A DNA stretch of 64,000 nt from Gemmatimonadota bacterium (GTDB lineage Bacteria; Gemmatimonadota; Gemmatimonadetes; Longimicrobiales; Gaopeijiaceae), in contig DQPL01000118.1 of NCBI GenBank assembly GCA_015664885.1, positions 1 to 64,000 of the forward strand, in the 5' to 3' direction. Below are positions 54,294 to 63,582 of this stretch, one piece after another. The position numbers and the translations under genes are program-made. Each line of letters starts with the position of its first letter. Position 1 is the first letter of the stretch. The notes beneath the pieces are model-generated. The model searched no databases, had not been told where the DNA came from, and saw only the letters and a program-made list of their open reading frames with translations.

Positions 54294-55925
54294 TCAATCG
54301 CGCGGAAGGCGGACCGTGTTCGGGTAGATGCTGCGGCTGTCCAAGTCGTCGGGAACGGGAATGCCCGCGAGTCCGGCGAGCGTGGGTGCGAAGTCCACCG
54401 TGTAGACCGGTGAGTCCGAGGTACCGGGCTCGACGCCTGCGCCCATGAAGATCATTTCCACGTGACGGTCCTACCAATAGGTCGATTCGTGGTTGGTACC
54501 GGTGGAGAATCCTACCAGGTCTCCTTCCCCGAAACGGACTTCGACGCCCCAACGAGATAGCGGCCCCCACGCGCGCCCGGCGTAATACCCGGCGTAATAA
54601 GAGTTGCGAAAGAGCACCGCGAAGGTATCGGCGGGCTCGCCGCTGGTGAGTTCCGCATGCGTGTACGCCTTCGCTACGAGCCCGCGCTGCTCTACCAGCC
54701 GGGCCAGTCGCTCGGCGATGTCCTCCGGATAGCCTCCGTTGCGCGCCGCATCCTGCAGGGCCTGGGCGAGCTGTGCATTGCGTTCCGCCTCCGGGATACG
54801 CACCGGCGTCCGGGTTGGTGCCCATCTCCACCTGGGCTTTGGGGATGGTGACGACGCCGTGGTCTCCGGCCAGGCCGATCAACCATTTGTCCTCGCCGAC
54901 CTCCTCATCCAGGTAGTCGAAGAACTCGCCGAGAATCCGGTCGACATGGATCAGGTTCGAGAGTTGCTCCTGGCTGAAGGGACCGAAGGCGTGCCCGACG
55001 CGGTCGGTGGCAGAGAGTGAGATCGCCAGATAGTCCTGTTCACGGCTCTGGCCGAGCTCGAATTCGTCGATGACCTCATACGCCAGGGCCATGACCGCGG
55101 CATCGACACGCGACTGGTCGAAGCCCCAGGCGTTGTGGACCTGCGTGTTGTCCCCCGGAGCCTCTTCCGAGCTCACGTGTGGGAATGTCGAGTAAATGCG
55201 GTCGTATTCGTATGCCGCGACACGTCCGGGCGCGCGAGACTCCGGAACCGCTCCGGTACCCCCGTGTCCCACACCGGCTCTTCCGCGATGGCCGGCATGA
55301 CGCGCTGGTTGAAGCGTTCGAGCCACCGTGGATAGCGGTTCCGGTAATGCGTGGAGGTGATGAAGCGACCGCGCTCGGGCAGCAGCCAATACACGTGTTC
55401 GCTCGTCTGCCCACCCGTGGTGATCGCGGCACGGTCCTTCTTCGAGATCGATATCCGGCGCGACCGGTCGTTCGCGTTACGTAGCCAGTCGGGGAGACCG
55501 TCGCGCAGGATCGTCTTCGGAGAGCGCCCCTGCAGGGCCGGCTCGGTCTCGAAGCCCAGGATCGGGGAGGGAGGGTCACCGACCGTGTATGATGACTCCC
55601 AATCGAAACCGACCTTCCGGTATCAGGAACTGGCGACCGCGCCGTGGCGTGAAGGATGGACCCCGGTGGTGAGCGTGGCGTGTCCCGGAGCCGTGCTCGT
55701 GCGCGCGTGCGCGTGTGACGCCTGCGTGAAACGGAACCCGTGGTCGAGCAGCTGACGGAACCCGGCGGTGAAGGCCGGCTCATAGCGGTCGAGCAGATCT
55801 GCCCGCAGCTGATCGGCGACCAGCATGATTACCAGCTTAGGAGCGTCGTCCTGTGCCGATACGCCGGGCGAGACCGTAGCAGCGAGCGCCACAGGCAGAA
55901 ACTGCACGCGGAGGAAGCCTCTCAT
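54294..55925 (-). pseudogene. Alkaline-phosphatase-family phosphodiesterase (PafA-like), multiply broken
   Basis: ATG 55925 starts a signal peptide and 'PKLVIMLVADQLRADLLDRY' with 'SHARTSTAPGHATLTTG' (nucleophile Thr region). Four lesions follow: an in-frame TGA at 55623-55625 (VASS-stop-YRKVGFDWES, as if TGG became TGA), a frameshift near 55205-55225, another near 54800-54815, and an in-frame TAG at 54471-54473 (STYW-stop-DRHVEMIF). Between them recognisable metal-site sequences remain ('GHAFGPFS', 'LAGDHGVV', 'DFAPTLAGLAGIP'). The end is TGA 54294. The neighbouring acylase gene is intact, which argues against general poor sequence quality. Role before decay: phosphomonoester or diester hydrolysis. 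Confidence 0.82.
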
Positions 55926-56079
55926 GCCTCGCTTCTCTGAAGAATTCGACCACCACCCCCATCCGCCCTTCCCACCATCCTGACACGACTGACCGGGTCG
56001 GTGTTCCAAAAAGGGCCGCCGACTGCCAGTCCATCCTTGGTTGAGAACTAGATTATCAGTAACCGGAGCTGTGCGAACC

Positions 56080-56487
56080 ATGATCGAGCAAATCGAGATC
56101 CGCACGAAAGGGAAGGGCCTGCACGAGATCACCGGCACGGTGCAGGGCGTCGTCCGTTCAAGCGGCAAGGATCAAGGACTCTGCACGCTGATGATCCAGC
56201 ACACATCGGCGAGCCTGACGATTCAGGAGAACGCTGATCCGTCCGCACGTTGCGACCTCGAGGGATGGCTGGACCGGCACGTGCCGGAGGACGACCCGCA
56301 CTTCACGCATGTGCCCGAGGGCCCCGACGACATGCCGTCCCACATCAAAGCAGCGCTGACCTCGACCACACTCTCGATCCCGATCGTGCGCGGAGCGCTG
56401 GCGCTGGGCACGTGGCAGGGGATCTACTTGTGGGAGCATCGACGGCGCGGGTCGCTGCGACGATGCGTCGTGTATGTCGGGGGGTGA
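56080..56487 (+). CDS. YjbQ family protein (secondary thiamine-phosphate synthase-like)
   Basis: 135 residues from ATG 56080. UPF0047/YjbQ fold, with the family signature 'LMIQHTSASLTIQENADPSARCDLEGWLD' and 'LALGTWQGIYLWEHR'. Conserved His and Asp/Asn residues form an anion-binding site. Family members have a weak thiamine phosphate synthase activity in E. coli; the natural role is not settled. Divergent from the broken phosphatase gene, and followed 9 bp later by the first copy of the zinc-ribbon protein. Confidence 0.9.
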   Translation: MIEQIEIRTKGKGLHEITGTVQGVVRSSGKDQGLCTLMIQHTSASLTIQENADPSARCDLEGWLDRHVPEDDPHFTHVPEGPDDMPSHIKAALTSTTLSIPIVRGALALGTWQGIYLWEHRRRGSLRRCVVYVGG

Positions 56488-56496
56488 GGGAGTCTG

Positions 56497-57030
56497 ATGT
56501 TCAAGACCTGCATGTTCTGCAACCGGCCGCTCGGCACGAACGAGGTGATCGAGCACTTTCCGGTTGGCAGGCGGTTGGCGTTCGACGCGGAGCGTGGTCG
56601 TCTGTGGGTGGTATGCAGGAAGTGTGAGCGCTGGAATCTCTCCCCAGTCGAGGAGCGCTGGGAGGCGGTCGAGATGTGTGAGCGGCTCTTCCGGGATACG
56701 CGCGTGCGGGTCTCGACGGAGAATGTCGGCCTCGCGAAGCATCCGGAGGGTCTGGAGCTCGTTCGCATTGGTCGGCCCATGAGGCCCGAGTTCGCGGTCT
56801 GGCGTTACGGCGACCAGTTCGGTCGGCGCCGGAAGGGGGCGCTGCTAGGCACCCTCGCAGCCACCGCGGTCTTCACCGGGATCATGGCCGGGGCCTCCAG
56901 CGGCTGGCATCGGCGGCGGCGGGCTGTGGTTCTTCTGGAACGCTTGGGTCAACGGACACACGCTGGCCAAGGTGCGGACCGACGACGGGCGAGTGATCAA
57001 GCTCATGAACCCCGACTTGCTCGGTACCCG
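56497..57030 (+). pseudogene. Zinc-ribbon protein of unknown function, copy 1 (frameshifted, truncated)
   Basis: The first 115 residues are almost the same as copy 2 (62550-63569): 'FKTCMFCNRPLGTNEVIEHF', 'GRRLAFDAERGRLWVVCRKC', 'FRDTRVRVSTENVGLAKH', 'RPEFAVWRYGDQFGRRR'. The zinc ribbon has Cys5, Cys8, Cys40 and Cys43, all intact. After the start of a membrane region the frame shifts near 56905-56920. The correct frame continues 'IGGGGLWFFWNAWVNGHTLAKVRTDDGRVIKLMNPDLL' and stops matching near 57020, where a toxin remnant begins. Copy 2 has another 140 residues that are absent here. Confidence 0.8.
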
Positions 57031-57327
57031 AGCGCTGTTCGCGAGCTGCGGACATTGCGGCCGTACACTCGGGCGGCTGTCCAAGATGCGATCGAACGGC
57101 ATTTGCGGCACGAGCCGGACCGCGTCAGCAGAAGCCGCATCAAGCGCCTCCACGGCCTTGCGCGACCGTAATACAGGCTTCGAGTCGGAGAAGTGAGGGT
57201 GTTCTATGACGTCCAAGAAAACAGAGCCGAGGTCCTTGCGATCATCGACAAATCGTCGGCCGCAGGTTGGCTCGAAGAAGAGGCAACGGGGGCCGAGGAG
57301 GGTGGCGATCGCCGAGATGAAGGATGA
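57024..57327 (+). pseudogene. RelE/ParE-type toxin remnant
   Basis: In one frame: 'SAVRELRTLRPYTRAAVQDAIERHLRHEP', then 'RVSRSRIKRLHGLARP', TAA at 57169-57171, then 'YRLRVGEVRVFYDVQENR' and 'AEVLAIIDKSSAAGWLEEE', ending at TGA 57325-57327. This is the RelE/ParE toxin pattern (basic helix, 'K/R..L.G......YRLRVGEYRVFYD'). A CAA-to-TAA change in the conserved R-P-Q-Y region explains the stop. The normal N-terminus and start codon are missing, so it is not expected to be functional. It overlaps the start of the Phd antitoxin gene by 26 bases in another frame. Confidence 0.72.
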
Positions 57328-57535
57328 CTTCTCTCGATATCTGAGGATTGCCGCTCGGGAGGATCTCGTGATCACACGGCACGGACGACCGGCGGGAGTC
57401 TTGATCGGTTTTGAGTCGGAGGACGATTGGCTCGTTTATCGGCTCCAGAACGATCCAACATTCCTTGCTCGCATTGCTGATGCTCGCGATGCGCTCCAGC
57501 GTGATGAGGGGACGCGGCTCGAGGACGTCGACTAA
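57302..57535 (+). CDS. Phd/YefM-family antitoxin
   Basis: 77 residues from GTG 57302, immediately after GAGGAGG. A longer ATG start (57206) is possible, but the conserved domain begins here. 'VAIAEMKDDFSRYLRIAAREDLVITRHGRPAGVLIG' is the DNA-binding/dimer domain of Phd/YefM, and the rest is the toxin-neutralising tail. The neighbouring toxin gene is broken, so this is an orphan antitoxin. It could still bind its own promoter or neutralise a toxin encoded elsewhere. Confidence 0.82.
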   Translation: MAIAEMKDDFSRYLRIAAREDLVITRHGRPAGVLIGFESEDDWLVYRLQNDPTFLARIADARDALQRDEGTRLEDVD

Positions 57536-57554
57536 CTAGGCCCTCCCCTGGCGG

Positions 57555-58586
57555 ATGAGGCTGCTGGGGCGGATTGTCCCGCCTATGCTGACTGCACAGA
57601 GGCCTCACCGCGCCGCTTCGGCGGTCCTCGTCGCCCTGCTCGTTGCCACGGCTTGTGGCGACCCCGCGCAGCGCTCGGGAGAGCCCGGGACTGACTCCGC
57701 CCGCGCGGACCTCCGTATCGTCGCTGTCACGCATGGTGTGTCCGCGAACCCTTTCTGGTCGGTGGTCATCAACGGGCTCGACGACGCGGCGCGCGACATG
57801 GGCGTGAGGGTCGAGTATCAGGCACCGAGCACGTTCGACATGGTCACGATGAGCGAGCTCATCGACGCAGCCGTCGCCTCCCGCCCGGACGGGCTCGTGG
57901 TCTCCGTGCCCGACCCTGACGCGCTGGGTGCCTCGATTCGCGCGGCTGTCGCCGTCGGTATCCCGGTGATCACCATCAACTCGGGCGGAGACGCATCAGC
58001 CTCGCTCGGCGCCGTGGCTCACGTGGGCCAGGCGGAGTACGACGCGGGCTTCGGCGGGGGCGAGCGGCTGGCCGAGGCCGGCGTTCACCGAGTCCTGTGC
58101 GTGAACCAAGAGGTCGGCAACGCCTCGCTCGATACCAGGTGTCAGGGCCTCAGCGACGCGCTGGCGGAGCACGGTGTGCCGGTAGAGGTGCTGGCAGTCG
58201 AGCTCGCGGACCCGGAAGACACCCGCCAGCGGGTTGCCGGGGCGCTGCTGGCGGACGCCACGATAGACGGAATGCTCACGCTCGGGACCACCGGAGCGGA
58301 GCCCGCGCTCGCTGCGCTTCAGGATCTAGGACGTGTGGGCGACGTACACCTCGCAACGTTCGACCTCTCGACATCGGTGCTCGAGGCGATTCGAGACGGT
58401 GAGATCGATTTCGCCATCGACCAGCAGCAGTACCTCCAGGGCTACCTGCCCGTCGTCCTGCTCACGCTATACATCGAGACCGGCACCGTGCCGGGTGGAG
58501 GGCTCGCGCTCCCGACGGGGCCAGGCTTCGTGACGTCCGAGACCGCCCAGCAAGTCATGGACCTCACGAGTCGCGGCCTGCGGTGA
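57555..58586 (+). CDS. Sugar ABC transporter substrate-binding lipoprotein
   Basis: 343 residues, ATG 57555 (ATG 57585 also possible). The signal peptide has a lipobox ATAC. Type 1 periplasmic binding fold of the ribose/fructose family (Peripla_BP_4): '[37 protein letters not shown]', '[23 protein letters not shown]', '[12 protein letters not shown]', '[21 protein letters not shown]', '[17 protein letters not shown]'. First of three genes for a sugar or sugar-alcohol importer, most like FrcB. It follows the orphan antitoxin by 19 bp. Confidence 0.92.
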   Translation: MRLLGRIVPPMLTAQRPHRAASAVLVALLVATACGDPAQRSGEPGTDSARADLRIVAVTHGVSANPFWSVVINGLDDAARDMGVRVEYQAPSTFDMVTMSELIDAAVASRPDGLVVSVPDPDALGASIRAAVAVGIPVITINSGGDASASLGAVAHVGQAEYDAGFGGGERLAEAGVHRVLCVNQEVGNASLDTRCQGLSDALAEHGVPVEVLAVELADPEDTRQRVAGALLADATIDGMLTLGTTGAEPALAALQDLGRVGDVHLATFDLSTSVLEAIRDGEIDFAIDQQQYLQGYLPVVLLTLYIETGTVPGGGLALPTGPGFVTSETAQQVMDLTSRGLR

Positions 58587-59611
58587 GCGGGCCCGCGTCC
58601 AGCATCTCCGATCGACCCGCCGCCGGCGTGCTCGCGCGACTGTTCACCCGCCCCGGGGCCGCGGCGGCCGTAGGCGCCGTCCTCATCTGGCTGCTCTTCG
58701 CCGTTGCGGCCGGTCCGGCGTTTCGCAGCCTCGCGGGCACGGCATCGTACCTGAACGCAGCGGCGCCGCTCGGAATCCTGGCGGTGGGTGTTGCGCTGCT
58801 GATGATCGGCGGCGAGTTCGACCTCTCGGTGGGGTCCGTTGTGGGCGTCTCGGGCATGTCCGTCATGCTGCTCACCACGGAAGTGGGTTGGTCGGTGTGG
58901 CCGGCAATAGGCGCGACCGTCGTGATCTGTCTGTTCATCGGCTTTCTGAACGGCCTAACGGTGGTGCGAACCCAGCTGCCGTCCTTCATCGTGACACTCG
59001 CGACCCTGTTCATGGTTCGAGGCCTGACCATCGCCGCGGCCCGCGGCTTCACGCGCCGAACGCAGCTAGGGGGCCTCGACGACGTCGCCGGCTACGAGCT
59101 CGCGAGGACGGCCTTTGGTAGTGCTCCAGTGGCGGGGCTGCGAGTCTCGATCGTGTGGTGGCTCGGCTGCGCCGCACTCGCGACGTGGGTTCTGCTGCGC
59201 ACACCCTGGGGAAACTGGATCCTCGCAGCAGGGGGTCAGCCCGAAGCGGCGCGCAACGTCGGCGTACGCGTGGCGCGCGTGAAGATCGGACTCTTCATGA
59301 CCAGCGCGCTGTGTGCGTGTCTGGTTGGTATCATCCAGGCGGTGCGCTTCACTGGGGCGGACGCGCTTCGCGGGCAGCTCCAGGAGTTCTACGCGATCAT
59401 CGCGGTAGTGATCGGCGGCACACTGCTCAGCGGCGGGTATGGTACGGTGGTCGGCGCGGTCTTTGGCGCACTCATCTTCGGCATGGTCCGCCAGGGCATC
59501 GTAATGACCGGGATCGATGCCGACTGGTTCCAAGTCTTCCTGGGTGGGATGCTGTTACTCGCGGTCTTCGTCAACCGATACGCGCTCGTTCGAGCGCAGC
59601 GGGCCCCCTGA
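58583..59611 (+). CDS. Sugar ABC transporter permease (RbsC/FrcC type)
   Basis: 342 residues, GTG 58583 overlapping the binding protein stop (GTGA). About eight to ten helices, with the BPD_transp_2 signature '[27 protein letters not shown]' and the ATPase-coupling region '[24 protein letters not shown]'. The pattern is specific for carbohydrate importers of the CUT2 class, which use homodimeric permeases; one permease gene is consistent with that. Confidence 0.93.
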   Translation: MSGPASSISDRPAAGVLARLFTRPGAAAAVGAVLIWLLFAVAAGPAFRSLAGTASYLNAAAPLGILAVGVALLMIGGEFDLSVGSVVGVSGMSVMLLTTEVGWSVWPAIGATVVICLFIGFLNGLTVVRTQLPSFIVTLATLFMVRGLTIAAARGFTRRTQLGGLDDVAGYELARTAFGSAPVAGLRVSIVWWLGCAALATWVLLRTPWGNWILAAGGQPEAARNVGVRVARVKIGLFMTSALCACLVGIIQAVRFTGADALRGQLQEFYAIIAVVIGGTLLSGGYGTVVGAVFGALIFGMVRQGIVMTGIDADWFQVFLGGMLLLAVFVNRYALVRAQRAP

Positions 59612-60384
59612 TGCAGCCGACCACGCAGCCGGAGCAGCCGGCTTCGCCGCCCCGCCTCGAGGCGCGCGACGTAACGATGCGTTTCGGAGGGGTGGTGGCG
59701 CTCGAGCACGCGTCCCTTGCCGCGCGCGCCGGCGAGGTGACCTGCCTGCTCGGGGACAACGGAGCGGGCAAGTCGACGCTCATCAAAGTGCTCGCTGGAG
59801 TGCACCCGCCGACCGACGGCGTGTGCCTCCTGGACGGGGAGGCAGTCCGCTTCCGCTCACCCAGAGAGGCGCTGAGCCGTGGCATCGCGACGGTTTACCA
59901 AGACCTCGCGATGGTGCCGCTCATGAGCGTGTGGCGAAACTTCTTTTTGGGCTCGGAGCCGACGAGCGGGCGGGGTCCGTTCCACCGAATCGACGTGGGC
60001 CGCTGCAGAGAGGAAACACGCGCCGAGCTCGCCGCGATGGGCATCGAGCTCCGCGATCCCGACCAGCCCGTGGGCAGCCTGTCAGGCGGCGAGCGCCAGG
60101 CCGTCGCCATCGCCAGGGCGCTCCACTTCGGCGCTCGCGTCCTGATTTTGGACGAGCCCACCGCGGCGCTGGGCGTGAGGCAGTCCGAGCGCGTCCTGGA
60201 GCACGTACGCACGGCGGCCGATCGCGGCGTCGCGGTCGTGTTCGTCACGCATACACCGCATCACGCTCACCCCGTTGGCGACCGCTTCGTCGTACTGCGC
60301 CGAGGACGCGTCGTCGCAGACGAGCCGCGAGAGGCGCTGCCTGTCGAGCAGCTGGAGGCGCTCATGGCAGGCGAGGCGGGTTAG
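59611..60384 (+). CDS. Sugar ABC transporter ATP-binding protein, single-domain (FrcA type)
   Basis: 257 residues from ATG 59611, which overlaps the permease stop by one base (TGATG). Walker A 'GDNGAGKST', signature 'LSGGERQ', Walker B 'LILDEPTAAL', switch His 'FVTHTPHH'. CUT2 ATPases usually have two fused ABC domains; this one has a single domain, as in FrcA. The complete B-C-A set should be functional. The 3' end overlaps the convergent PQQ protein gene by 23 bases. Confidence 0.93.
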   Translation: MQPTTQPEQPASPPRLEARDVTMRFGGVVALEHASLAARAGEVTCLLGDNGAGKSTLIKVLAGVHPPTDGVCLLDGEAVRFRSPREALSRGIATVYQDLAMVPLMSVWRNFFLGSEPTSGRGPFHRIDVGRCREETRAELAAMGIELRDPDQPVGSLSGGERQAVAIARALHFGARVLILDEPTAALGVRQSERVLEHVRTAADRGVAVVFVTHTPHHAHPVGDRFVVLRRGRVVADEPREALPVEQLEALMAGEAG

Positions 60385-62365
60385 GCAGTCTCAAAGAGAC
60401 CAACTCCGGCACCCTGCCGCCTATTGTGAGCGCGATGTACTGGACCCCCCCGTGCATATAGGTCATTGGCGTCCCGATGGCGCGCGCCGGCAGGTCGACC
60501 CACCCGACGATGTCGCCGGTGCTCTTGTCACGCGCCACGAGGCGGGGACCGTCGTCGGCGCCCCCGGTCGACAGCGCGCTCACGAGCAGCGTTTTGGTAA
60601 TCAGCGGTCCGCCGATGATACCCGGATCCCCCAGCGGCGGCAGATCGAGATGGGTCAGCAACTCGTGGTCGCGGATCCGGTTCCCGTCGCCCGCCGGCTG
60701 CATCCACGCGTGATCGCCCTGGTTCAAGTCGATGGCGGTGATGCGCGAGTACGGTGGCTTGAGTAGAGGTAGTCCGTCCGGCATGTCGGGTTGCGTACCG
60801 CTGCCGAACCCGGCCTGAGTGAGGTTCAGATTCCCGCCCTCTGCGGGGTCCGGAGTGTAGTACTTCATGACCGTGACGCCGTTCAGGGACGGGACATAGA
60901 GCAGCCCTGACTCGGGATCGACGCCCGCACCTGTCCAGCTTGCGGCGCCTCTGATCTGAGGTCGCTGAATGGTCCCTTGTCGGCCACCCTCGACCGTCAC
61001 GGTGGGTGGCGTGAAGAGCGGCCCGAGCCTGAAGTTCTCGACCGCTTCGATCGCCATAGCGCGGATCTCAGGCGTAAAGTCGACCAAATCGTCGATGTTC
61101 AGCCCCTGGTAGTCGAACGGAGGTGGCTTGGTCGGGAACGGCTGCGTCGGCGAGAGCACGTCGCCCTCGAGATCGGTGTCGGTAGCTACCGCACGCTCTT
61201 CGATCGGCCAGATGGGCTCGCCGGTCAACCGGTCCAGGACGTAAGTGAATCCTTGCTTGCTCACCTGTGCGATGGCCTTGATGGGCCGGCCGTCGACCGT
61301 GACGTCGAGCAAGTTGGGCGCGGCCGGGAAGTCGTAGTCCCACACCCCGTGATGGACCGCCTGGAAATGCCAAATGCGCTCGCCGGTCTCGATGTCGAGC
61401 GCGACGATGCTCTCGGCGAAGAGGTTGTCGCCCAGACGGTGGCCGCCGTAGTAGTCGCTGGTGGGCGTTCCGGTCGGCAGGTATACCACGCCCAGCTCGT
61501 CGTCCGCGCTCAGCATGGCCCAAACGTTGGTATTGCCCGAGTAGCGCCAGGAGTCGTCCAGCCAGGTGTCTACGCCGAGGTCGCCTTCCTGCGGCACGGT
61601 GCGGAACATCCACTTGGTCTCGCCCGTGCGCGCGTCGACACCCTTGAGCCATCCGGGAGGAGCCTCGCGGCGAGTCGCGTAATCCGTAATGATCGTGGGC
61701 GTGACGATTACATCATTGGAGACGATGGGTGGCGAGCCTACCCCGAGTAGGTTGCGACCGCGGTGGTCCTTGGCTCCGCGAATCGCCCGCGGGATGTCCG
61801 CCATGAGATCCACCCGTCCGTTGTCACCGAAACTGCGAACCGGCTGGCCCGTGTAGGCATCGACTCCGACCAAGTATCCCTCGCTCGTGCCCCAGAAAAT
61901 CCGCGCCTGCTCACCATCGGTCCAATAAGCGACACCACGGGAACGGTATGCGTGCGTCGGCAGCCCGCCCAAGTAGGCTTTCGGGTCGTGGACCCAGATG
62001 GTTGCGCCGGTGCCGGCATCGACAGCGGCCGCTTGGTGCAGGGAAGTCGATATGTAGAGAACGCCCGAGACCATCAGGGGCGTGGCCTGGAGCCCTCGAA
62101 TCGAGAGCTCCGGGATCTGCTCCCGCAGTGTTTCCAGATCGAGCGATCCATCGGCTGACTGCCAACGCCATGCGACGTTGAGGTCGCTGAAGTTACTGGC
62201 GTCGATCTGATCCAGCGGCGAGTACTTGGTGCTGCCGGCGTCGCCGCCGTAGCTCCGCCACTCGCCGTTGGTTGCCCCGTATTGGGCCAGCCCAGGGGTA
62301 GGAGCGAACATCGCCGCACACAACAAGGCAGCGCAGATGCTTGATGGACGCCAGATGCCGGACAT
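60362..62365 (-). CDS. Exported PQQ-dependent quinoprotein dehydrogenase (beta-propeller)
   Basis: 667 residues, ATG 62365, signal peptide ending near GLAQ. It is an eight-bladed propeller with 'NGEWRSYGGDAGSTKYSPLDQIDASNF', 'AVDAGTGATIWVHDP', 'GVDARTGETKWMFRTVPQEGD', 'ALDIETGERIWHFQAVHHGVWDYD' and 'TYVLDRLTGEPIWPIEERAV'. It is of the same broad family as 38539-40635 but clearly divergent. No heme domain and no membrane helices. Likely a periplasmic alcohol or sugar dehydrogenase. The 3' ends of this and the ABC ATPase gene overlap. Confidence 0.88.
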   Translation of the reverse strand: MSGIWRPSSICAALLCAAMFAPTPGLAQYGATNGEWRSYGGDAGSTKYSPLDQIDASNFSDLNVAWRWQSADGSLDLETLREQIPELSIRGLQATPLMVSGVLYISTSLHQAAAVDAGTGATIWVHDPKAYLGGLPTHAYRSRGVAYWTDGEQARIFWGTSEGYLVGVDAYTGQPVRSFGDNGRVDLMADIPRAIRGAKDHRGRNLLGVGSPPIVSNDVIVTPTIITDYATRREAPPGWLKGVDARTGETKWMFRTVPQEGDLGVDTWLDDSWRYSGNTNVWAMLSADDELGVVYLPTGTPTSDYYGGHRLGDNLFAESIVALDIETGERIWHFQAVHHGVWDYDFPAAPNLLDVTVDGRPIKAIAQVSKQGFTYVLDRLTGEPIWPIEERAVATDTDLEGDVLSPTQPFPTKPPPFDYQGLNIDDLVDFTPEIRAMAIEAVENFRLGPLFTPPTVTVEGGRQGTIQRPQIRGAASWTGAGVDPESGLLYVPSLNGVTVMKYYTPDPAEGGNLNLTQAGFGSGTQPDMPDGLPLLKPPYSRITAIDLNQGDHAWMQPAGDGNRIRDHELLTHLDLPPLGDPGIIGGPLITKTLLVSALSTGGADDGPRLVARDKSTGDIVGWVDLPARAIGTPMTYMHGGVQYIALTIGGRVPELVSLRLPNPPRLP

Positions 62366-62549
62366 TGCTTCCTCCGTGCCGAACGGAACAGCGCGCAGGC
62401 GCAGCTAGTGCACCGTGCGATACCGTCGCGGGTTCACCTTCGCTGCAAGGTCCGGGGGTCGTGCTCATTGCACAAGAACGCGCCAGCGAAGGCACCTTCG
62501 AGCCGATCCGTAGTAGTTGCGAGCCACCCCTGCGTACGACGGGAGCCTA

Positions 62550-63569
62550 ATGTTCAAGACCTGCATGTTCTGCAACCGCCCGCTCGGCACCAATGAGGTG
62601 ATCGAGCACTTCCCGGTTGGCAGGCGCTTGGCATTCGATGCGGAGCGCGGCCGCCTCTGGGTGGTATGTCGGAAGTTCGAGCGCTGGAACCTCTCACCGC
62701 TCGAGGAGCGCTGGGAGGCGGTCGAGATGTGCGAGCGCCTCTTCCGGGACACCAAGCTTCGCGTCTCGACTGAGAACGTCGGTCTCGCGAAACATCCGGA
62801 GGGCCTCGACCTCGTTCGCATCGGCCAGCCGATGAGGCCTGAATTCGCGGCTTGGCGCTACGGCGACCAGTTCGGCCGGCGCCGGAAGCGGGCCATCATG
62901 TACGGCGTGGGCGGAGTGGCGGTCTTCCTCGGGCTCGATATCGTGGGGGCCGCGGCGACCGGCGGAGGTGGTATGGGTGGCTACTGGATCTGGCAGATCA
63001 TCGACAGCTGGCGTAATAGCGTCACGCAGGCCAAGCTGCGCCCCGCCGACGGGAGGGTCATCAAGCGCAACAAGCTGGAGTTGCCGTTCACACGCCGGCG
63101 GCCTGCCGAGGACGGGCAAGGCTTGCGGCTCTCGATTCGAAAGGGCAAGAAGGAGGAGTGGTTCGAGGGTGCCGAGGCGGAACGCTTCGCCAGTCAGATC
63201 GTCCCGCGCATGAACTCCAAGGGTGGCAAGAAGCAAACAGTGCAGACCGCGGTGAGCGAGATCGAGCACTACGGTCACCCCGACGACTTCCTCGCGCAGG
63301 TGGTTACAGGCGATCGCTTTCTGGGCAAGGGGCGGGTCCCGGGCTACATCGACAAAATGCCGGCACCCACCAAGCTCGCTCTCGAGATGGCGCTGCACGA
63401 AGAGGAGGAGCGACGCGCGCTCGAGGGTGAACTGTGGCGTCTCGAGCGGGCCTGGCAGGAGGCGGAGGAGATCGCGGCCATCTCCGATGGCCTGCTACTG
63501 CCAACGGACGCCGATGACTTCATAGAGAAGCATCGCGAGGACACCGGGGGCGGAGCGAAGCCCCTCTGA
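62550..63569 (+). CDS. Zinc-ribbon membrane protein of unknown function, copy 2 (full length)
   Basis: 339 residues from ATG 62550; a GGGAG site like the one before copy 1 is just upstream. N-terminal 110 residues match copy 1 closely. The first knuckle CMFC (5, 8) is kept, but the second reads CRKF instead of CRKC, so one of four zinc ligands is replaced by Phe43. A hydrophobic, glycine-rich segment (about 116-155) may span the membrane. The C-terminal half is charged and ends with a long Glu/Arg-rich helix (about 285-325, 'LALEMALHEEEERRALEGEL'). Function unknown. It stands alone, divergent from the quinoprotein gene. Confidence 0.78.
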   Translation: MFKTCMFCNRPLGTNEVIEHFPVGRRLAFDAERGRLWVVCRKFERWNLSPLEERWEAVEMCERLFRDTKLRVSTENVGLAKHPEGLDLVRIGQPMRPEFAAWRYGDQFGRRRKRAIMYGVGGVAVFLGLDIVGAAATGGGGMGGYWIWQIIDSWRNSVTQAKLRPADGRVIKRNKLELPFTRRRPAEDGQGLRLSIRKGKKEEWFEGAEAERFASQIVPRMNSKGGKKQTVQTAVSEIEHYGHPDDFLAQVVTGDRFLGKGRVPGYIDKMPAPTKLALEMALHEEEERRALEGELWRLERAWQEAEEIAAISDGLLLPTDADDFIEKHREDTGGGAKPL

Positions 63570-63582
63570 AGTCGACGGAAGC

